A stretch of DNA of 64,000 nucleotides from Clostridium sp. NkU-1 (lineage in GTDB: Bacteria; Bacillota_A; Clostridia; Lachnospirales; Lachnospiraceae). The position numbers were made by a program, and so were the translations under genes. The DNA lies in the NCBI GenBank assembly GCA_001312405.1, contig BBDR01000020.1:11168-75167 (forward strand). Reading direction: 5' to 3'. Shown here piece by piece: positions 60,592 through 64,000 of the stretch; positions within the stretch are counted from its first letter, which is position 1; the number at the start of each line of letters is the position of its first letter. The notes beneath the pieces are model-generated. The model was not told the origin of the DNA. It saw only the letters and a program-made list of their open reading frames with translations, and did no database searches.

Positions 60592-61118
60592 TATCCACCA
60601 CCGCCACGCATTTGCTTAATCAGATCATCAAGCTTGGTCTTCTCAGTCTCCAGGGTACCGGATACCTCCAGCTTATCCTTAAACATTCCCAGGTGCCGCC
60701 CGATCAATTCCAGAGCCTTGCCTTTATCATTCAGCTTGATTTCAATACCGTTTGCCCCTTCTTTGATTCCGGCAATGGCTCCCATCTTATCTCCCGGCAT
60801 TTCAGCTGTGGACTTCACCTGCACTGCATTATAGCTTCCTTGGTTTACAATCGTCACAAAGTCTGTGACATCCGCAAAGCCGATCTTGGCTAATTCCTTT
60901 AAAACCATGTCCTGGGTAATCTCAGTACGCTTTTCTCGGTCTTTCATGCGCTTTTCAACATAAACGGCAACGTTAGCATTTGTTAGCATTCGGCTACTGT
61001 TTGCTCTAGCTGTTTCATCCTTCTTAACCCTAGGATACGCCACCTTGTAAGCCCTGGTGGCATTAAGATCAATCAGGTATTCATCTGCAAATATTTTCTG
61101 TTTGGCTGTTAATGCCAT
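60591..61118 (-). CDS. terS: Phage terminase small subunit
   Basis: 175 aa, start ATG 61118 (MALTAKQKIFADEYLIDLNA) with AGGTGAG upstream. LNATRAYKVAYPRVKKDETARANSSRML is the terminase_2 DNA-binding HTH region, quoted in two parts; the remainder is helical oligomerisation domain ending in a Gly run. Recognises the packaging site and delivers DNA to TerL. Intact. Confidence 0.88.
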   Translation of the reverse strand: MALTAKQKIFADEYLIDLNATRAYKVAYPRVKKDETARANSSRMLTNANVAVYVEKRMKDREKRTEITQDMVLKELAKIGFADVTDFVTIVNQGSYNAVQVKSTAEMPGDKMGAIAGIKEGANGIEIKLNDKGKALELIGRHLGMFKDKLEVSGTLETEKTKLDDLIKQMRGGGG

Positions 61119-61158
61119 CAGTCTCACCTCACCTTCCAATCTGGCTGTTTTTTACATT

Positions 61159-61190
61159 AAAAAAGAGACGGGGGTGACCGCCTCTTAGTT
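61159..61190 (-). terminator. Terminator after the 25-aa membrane peptide
   Basis: AAGAGGCGG and CCGTCTCTT form a stem with loop TCACCC followed by TTTTTAA on the minus strand. A related stem follows the zinc-ribbon gene near 61318-61345. Confidence 0.6.
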
Positions 61191-61268
61191 TTACCTATTT
61201 ATTATCGCTAAAATTATGATAATTGCCGCTATAGGCGCAAAGTAACAAAGAAAACCTATAACATACAT
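61191..61268 (-). CDS. 25-aa membrane peptide
   Basis: MYVIGFLCYFAPIAAIIIIL then AIINR: one complete membrane helix. GGGG lies 7 nt before the ATG and a terminator follows the stop. It is located between the zinc-ribbon gene and terS. Function unknown; small one-helix phage peptides may act in superinfection control. Confidence 0.4.
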   Translation of the reverse strand: MYVIGFLCYFAPIAAIIIILAIINR

Positions 61269-61317
61269 ACGTTTTCCCCTTTTTGCTTTTCTTCCATTAT
61301 ACACCAAAATTGCCAAA

Positions 61318-61345
61318 AAGAAAAGAGGCGGAGTGGTCACCTCTT
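61318..61345 (-). terminator. Terminator-like stem after the zinc-ribbon gene
   Basis: AAGAGGTG and the CGCCTCTT side form a stem followed by TTCTTTT on the minus strand, similar to that at 61159-61190. Confidence 0.5.
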
Positions 61346-61351
61346 AAGATG

Positions 61352-61522
61352 TTACGCGTAACCTTTAACTGCTCTTACTTCTCCATCACCATAAATTACT
61401 GTGTATTCATTATGACAATGTTGGCAATAGCCATGAGTCTTATGCTTGCTAAGATCTGCTCTGTAACGTGAGACTAATTTCTTAGGACACCACGGACATT
61501 TTACTTCACGATAATCTGCCAT
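61352..61522 (-). CDS. Small zinc-ribbon phage protein
   Basis: 56 aa from ATG 61522 (MADYREVKCPWCPKKLVSRY). Two CxxC pairs, CPWC and CQHC, separated by 24 residues, are a Com/zinc-ribbon arrangement, as in Mu Com and many phage late-control proteins. GGAAGGGGG precedes the start; an upstream extension of 20 codons is not needed. Possible post-transcriptional or late regulator; not proven. Confidence 0.6.
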   Translation of the reverse strand: MADYREVKCPWCPKKLVSRYRADLSKHKTHGYCQHCHNEYTVIYGDGEVRAVKGYA

Positions 61523-61566
61523 AACTTTTCCCCCTTCCTTTTCCCCATCATACACCAAATTTTCCC

Positions 61567-61643
61567 AAAAGAAAACACCCATCGACCAAATTTCGACAGG
61601 TGTTTTTTTAAGGAAAGGGAGGCGTCAGGTGCCTCCCTTTATT
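61567..61643. terminator. Two adjacent hairpins closing the ParA cassette
   Basis: AAAACACC...GGTGTTTTTTT (61575-61608) and GGGAGGC-GTCAGG-TGCCTCCC (61616-61637). Together they insulate the three-gene cassette on its right from the zinc-ribbon and terminase genes. Confidence 0.65.
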
Positions 61644-62320
61644 TAAATAATATGTCTACGCTATTTTTCCCTAATAGGTATTCCAAAAGGGTTTTTCTCC
61701 TATGAAAAGCTCCACTTACATCTTCTTTATAATTAGAAATCAACATATGATCTAACATTTTCAATACCTTTTGCATCCTTATGTAATACTTATTCTTATC
61801 CTTAAATTCTCTTTCACTCTTAATACATGCATTAAAAGTATATGACAAGTCATTATCCAGTACTTTACTGCCATGTATGTACCCACATGCTGTAACATAC
61901 TCATTTCTAATTAAAGAAAGATCAAACCCACTGAAGTTAAATGCTTTAGATTTTATTTCTTGAAATATCTTTTCAGTTACGTGGTCTTGCTCAACTGTTT
62001 TATTAGTTATTAACCTAAGATAATTTTCAATAATAGAGCGTTCGTTGACATACATATAGCGATATTCACCCTTGATAATGCTAATGACATAATAGTAACA
62101 ATCAGAAACTAAAACTTTATAAAACCTTCCGATATCATTATTTTGGCACATATACTTATAAAAAAATAATGTGCTTTGAAATTACTGAAAAAAAGTCTTT
62201 ATCAGACTGATTTATAATAATCTTGTTTTCTTCTGCAAAACCTTGTAATGTTAAAATGAACTGGTTAATACTTAATTTAATTTGATCAATTTCGTAATAT
62301 GTCATATCGTCTTTCATAAT
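61639..62320 (-). CDS. Helical protein of the ParA cassette, weakly HEPN-like (one frameshift)
   Basis: About 226 aa. Begins MKDDMTYYEIDQIKLSINQF at ATG 62320; one extra T in the T7 run near 62165-62171 separates the first ~51 codons from the rest. All-helical by composition. RNEYVTACGYIHGSKVL recalls the R...Y...H pattern of HEPN-like all-alpha proteins, although the classic RxxxxH is not met. No structural phage role suggests itself. It shares its start region with the stop of the middle gene, so the three genes are one transcript. Function unknown. Confidence 0.55.
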
Positions 62321-62674
62321 TATTTAATCCATCCATCAAATTGGTTCTTTTCAACTTTGATTCTCTTCTCTTCTTTTTCCAACTCAATCTCTTTATTTAT
62401 AAAATTAAATAATCTTTTCTTATAGGCATTGTAATCCTTATCTTCACTTCGAGAAATGATTTTACAGCAACGGGCAACCATTAAAGTTCTAGATTTCATA
62501 ACATATCCTTTGTATCTAACCATAAATATATCAGCCAAAAATTTTTCTATCTCGGAGTTTTTTTGCAAATAATTCCTTAGACATTAATAGTTCAGCTACT
62601 ATACCTATCGTTTTATACTTGGGTACTATGCTATTTTTCAGTTCATTCCGGTATAGCACCAGATCTTTATACAT
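62320..62674 (-). CDS. Middle gene of the ParA cassette (one frameshift)
   Basis: About 117 aa, MYKDLVLYRNELKNSIVPKY at the start (ATG 62674, GAGGGG upstream). An extra A in the A7 run near 62560-62567 breaks it. The C-terminus is a charged helix (KEIELEKEEKRIKVEKNQFD). Small helical partners next to ParA ATPases often act as adaptors (ParB/ParG-like), but no DNA-binding motif is clear. Starts 2 bp after the ParA stop. Confidence 0.55.
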
Positions 62675-62676
62675 AA

Positions 62677-63551
62677 TTACCCCTCCATCTTTTTCTCGTT
62701 TATGTCTATTCTCTGCAAAAACTCTGAACAGATAGCTTCAATATCTTCTCTAGGACTTTTATATTTAGTCGGCAAAGTCCCCCCCATACCATATTGTATG
62801 TTATTGGCTACTGCCATAGAAGTAGAAAATATATCTATGTCGTTAACTGCGCGCTTACTTTCAAAACTATTTTTAATTTTAAGTTGCTTAGGTGATAGTT
62901 CCTTACTTACCATGGTGTAAACAAGTCCTAAGCATTTTAAGCTGATCCTTTCTTCACGGATCAAATTATTAACTGCTTTTTGCAGTGAGTCAATTCCAAC
63001 AATTGAGTATCTGTCGATTCTATTTGGTATCAAGTAATAATCTGAAGCCATTAAAGCGCTGTCAGTGTAAATAGTCAACGTTGGAGGACAATCGATAATA
63101 ATAAACTCGTATTTATCTCTCAACTTATTTTCTTCTATAAAATTACAAATCCTGCGAACAAAAGTATGGTCACTAACCTTATTAACTAATACTAAATTTA
63201 GATCACCACACAGTAAATCAAGATTTTGACTCAAATTTATCACTAAATCCTCTGCTTTGGGAGTTGAATAACCTTGCCTCATATCGATTTGAGGCATAAA
63301 AAGCCTATATATTGTTTTATTATTACTCAGCACTTCTTCACTGTAAAAATTAGCTTCACTTTCAAGTGCATCTTCATAACCATTTCTTTTATAAGTATCA
63401 AGCATTGCTTGCGTACTGTTAAACTGTGGATCTGCATCTATAAGAAGCATGGAATGTCCTTGCTTGCTAGAAAATCTGCTATACCTAAACTAAGAGTGGT
63501 TTTTCCAACTCCGCCTTTCATGTTTATTAATGAAACAACTTTTCCCTGCAT
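62677..63551 (-). CDS. ParA-family ATPase (one frameshift)
   Basis: About 291 aa. Deviant Walker A VVSLINMKGGVGKTTLSLGI at residue ~5-24, then SMLLIDADPQFNSTQAML (A'), YEFIIIDCPPTLTIYTDSAL (Walker B) and MGGTLPTKYKSPREDIEAIC near the end, all as in ParA/MinD/Soj partition ATPases. One T is missing near 63470, so the first ~28 codons are in another frame. ATG 63551 follows GGGGGAT. As no ParB or parS repeat is seen, a role in partition of an extrachromosomal prophage or in a defence-like system are both open. Confidence 0.82.
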
Positions 63552-63681
63552 AATAGTATCCCCCAAATGTTTTCTTTCATTTTATATCATATTATTACTT
63601 TTTTTCAACATAAAAAGGCCCCTAGCTATAAGCCAGATGCTTTAAATACCCGGAAAATGTCTTGGGAGAGTATAAACCGGG

Positions 63682-64000
63682 CTAATCAGCTGCCAAACTG
63701 TTACACCTGGCAGCCGTAGGGATGTCACTATTTTGTGTATTCAAGAACCACGTAGCCATACAGCCTGAATAAAGTCCGCTATTGTTTAAAAAGTGATATA
63801 AAATGTTGCCAGTTGCGTTACTATAATACATATTTACAGCAGCAGTTAATCGATTTGGCTCATTGTAAGATACAGGAAATACAATCTGCATTGAATTATC
63901 ATTGTGAGTTAAATTTCCAAACAGATTGATTAATTGCTTAATTTTAAGTTCAGAAACATTTGCAAATAAAAGCCCGTTGCCGCTTTCGTTAGCAAGCTTT
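63682..64000 (-). CDS. C-terminal part of an unknown phage protein, cut by the window edge
   Basis: At least 105 aa, open at the right edge. Visible: GLLFANVSELKIKQLINLFG, IVFPVSYNEPNRLTAAVNMY and CMATWFLNTQNSDIPTAARC. Not recognised; the repeated Asn/Tyr composition is that of structural or surface proteins. Its stop at 63682 is followed by a hairpin (GCTGCCA/TGGCAGC across 63690-63715) and the ParA cassette. Function cannot be given. Confidence 0.5.
   Translation of the reverse strand, partial: KLANESGNGLLFANVSELKIKQLINLFGNLTHNDNSMQIVFPVSYNEPNRLTAAVNMYYSNATGNILYHFLNNSGLYSGCMATWFLNTQNSDIPTAARCNSLAAD

Overview
The window looks like a chromosome segment of an anaerobic, moderately GC Firmicute, most likely Lachnospiraceae (Clostridium cluster XIVa, Lacrimispora-like). 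This is inferred from the rnfCDGEAB order, a tryptophan T-box in front of a trpXYZ-type transporter, the hexuronate gene set and AGGAGG ribosome sites; no rRNA is present to prove it. About 24 kb at the right end is a siphovirus-type prophage.

Layout. 1-285: a highly structured RNA-like element. 472-3872: aroF-tyrA-aroA operon of aromatic amino acid synthesis. 3950-5427: a nicotinamidase-like hydrolase and a GNAT acetyltransferase. 5465-8615: Trp T-box plus an ABC uptake system. 8688-12637: alpha-glucoside module (GH4 phosphoglucosidase, PTS EIICB, RpiR-type regulator). 12898-19293: hexuronate catabolism, with kdgA-kdgK-kdgK2 and an IclR regulator on the minus strand facing lacI-uxaC on the plus strand; together UxaC, KdgK and KdgA supply steps from glucuronate/galacturonate to pyruvate and glyceraldehyde-3-phosphate. 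19425-24513: the Rnf energy-converting complex. 25036-29153: marR plus a heterodimeric ABC exporter. 29343-40380: an accessory region with a lone RelA/SpoT-fold protein, a Cys-rich miniprotein next to a radical SAM/SPASM enzyme, small lipoproteins, a LysM-GH18 enzyme, a CPBP protease, gene remnants, a methyltransferase and two tiny hydrophobic peptides.

40564-64000: prophage. Its left end is marked by a 25-bp 3' fragment of a tRNA gene. All phage genes are on the minus strand: from the right, a partial gene, a ParA-like three-gene cassette, terminase, portal, a minor capsid protein with a toxin-like C-terminus followed by a possible immunity gene, scaffold, capsid, head-tail connectors, tail, XkdX, holin and amidase. 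Integrase, repressor and the other att site lie beyond the window.

A strong caveat: some forty single-base indels, mostly in homopolymers (typically seven A/T where six restore the frame), break genes all along the window, including essential ones. I treat them as sequence errors rather than pseudogenes and give the coordinates of the whole intended gene.
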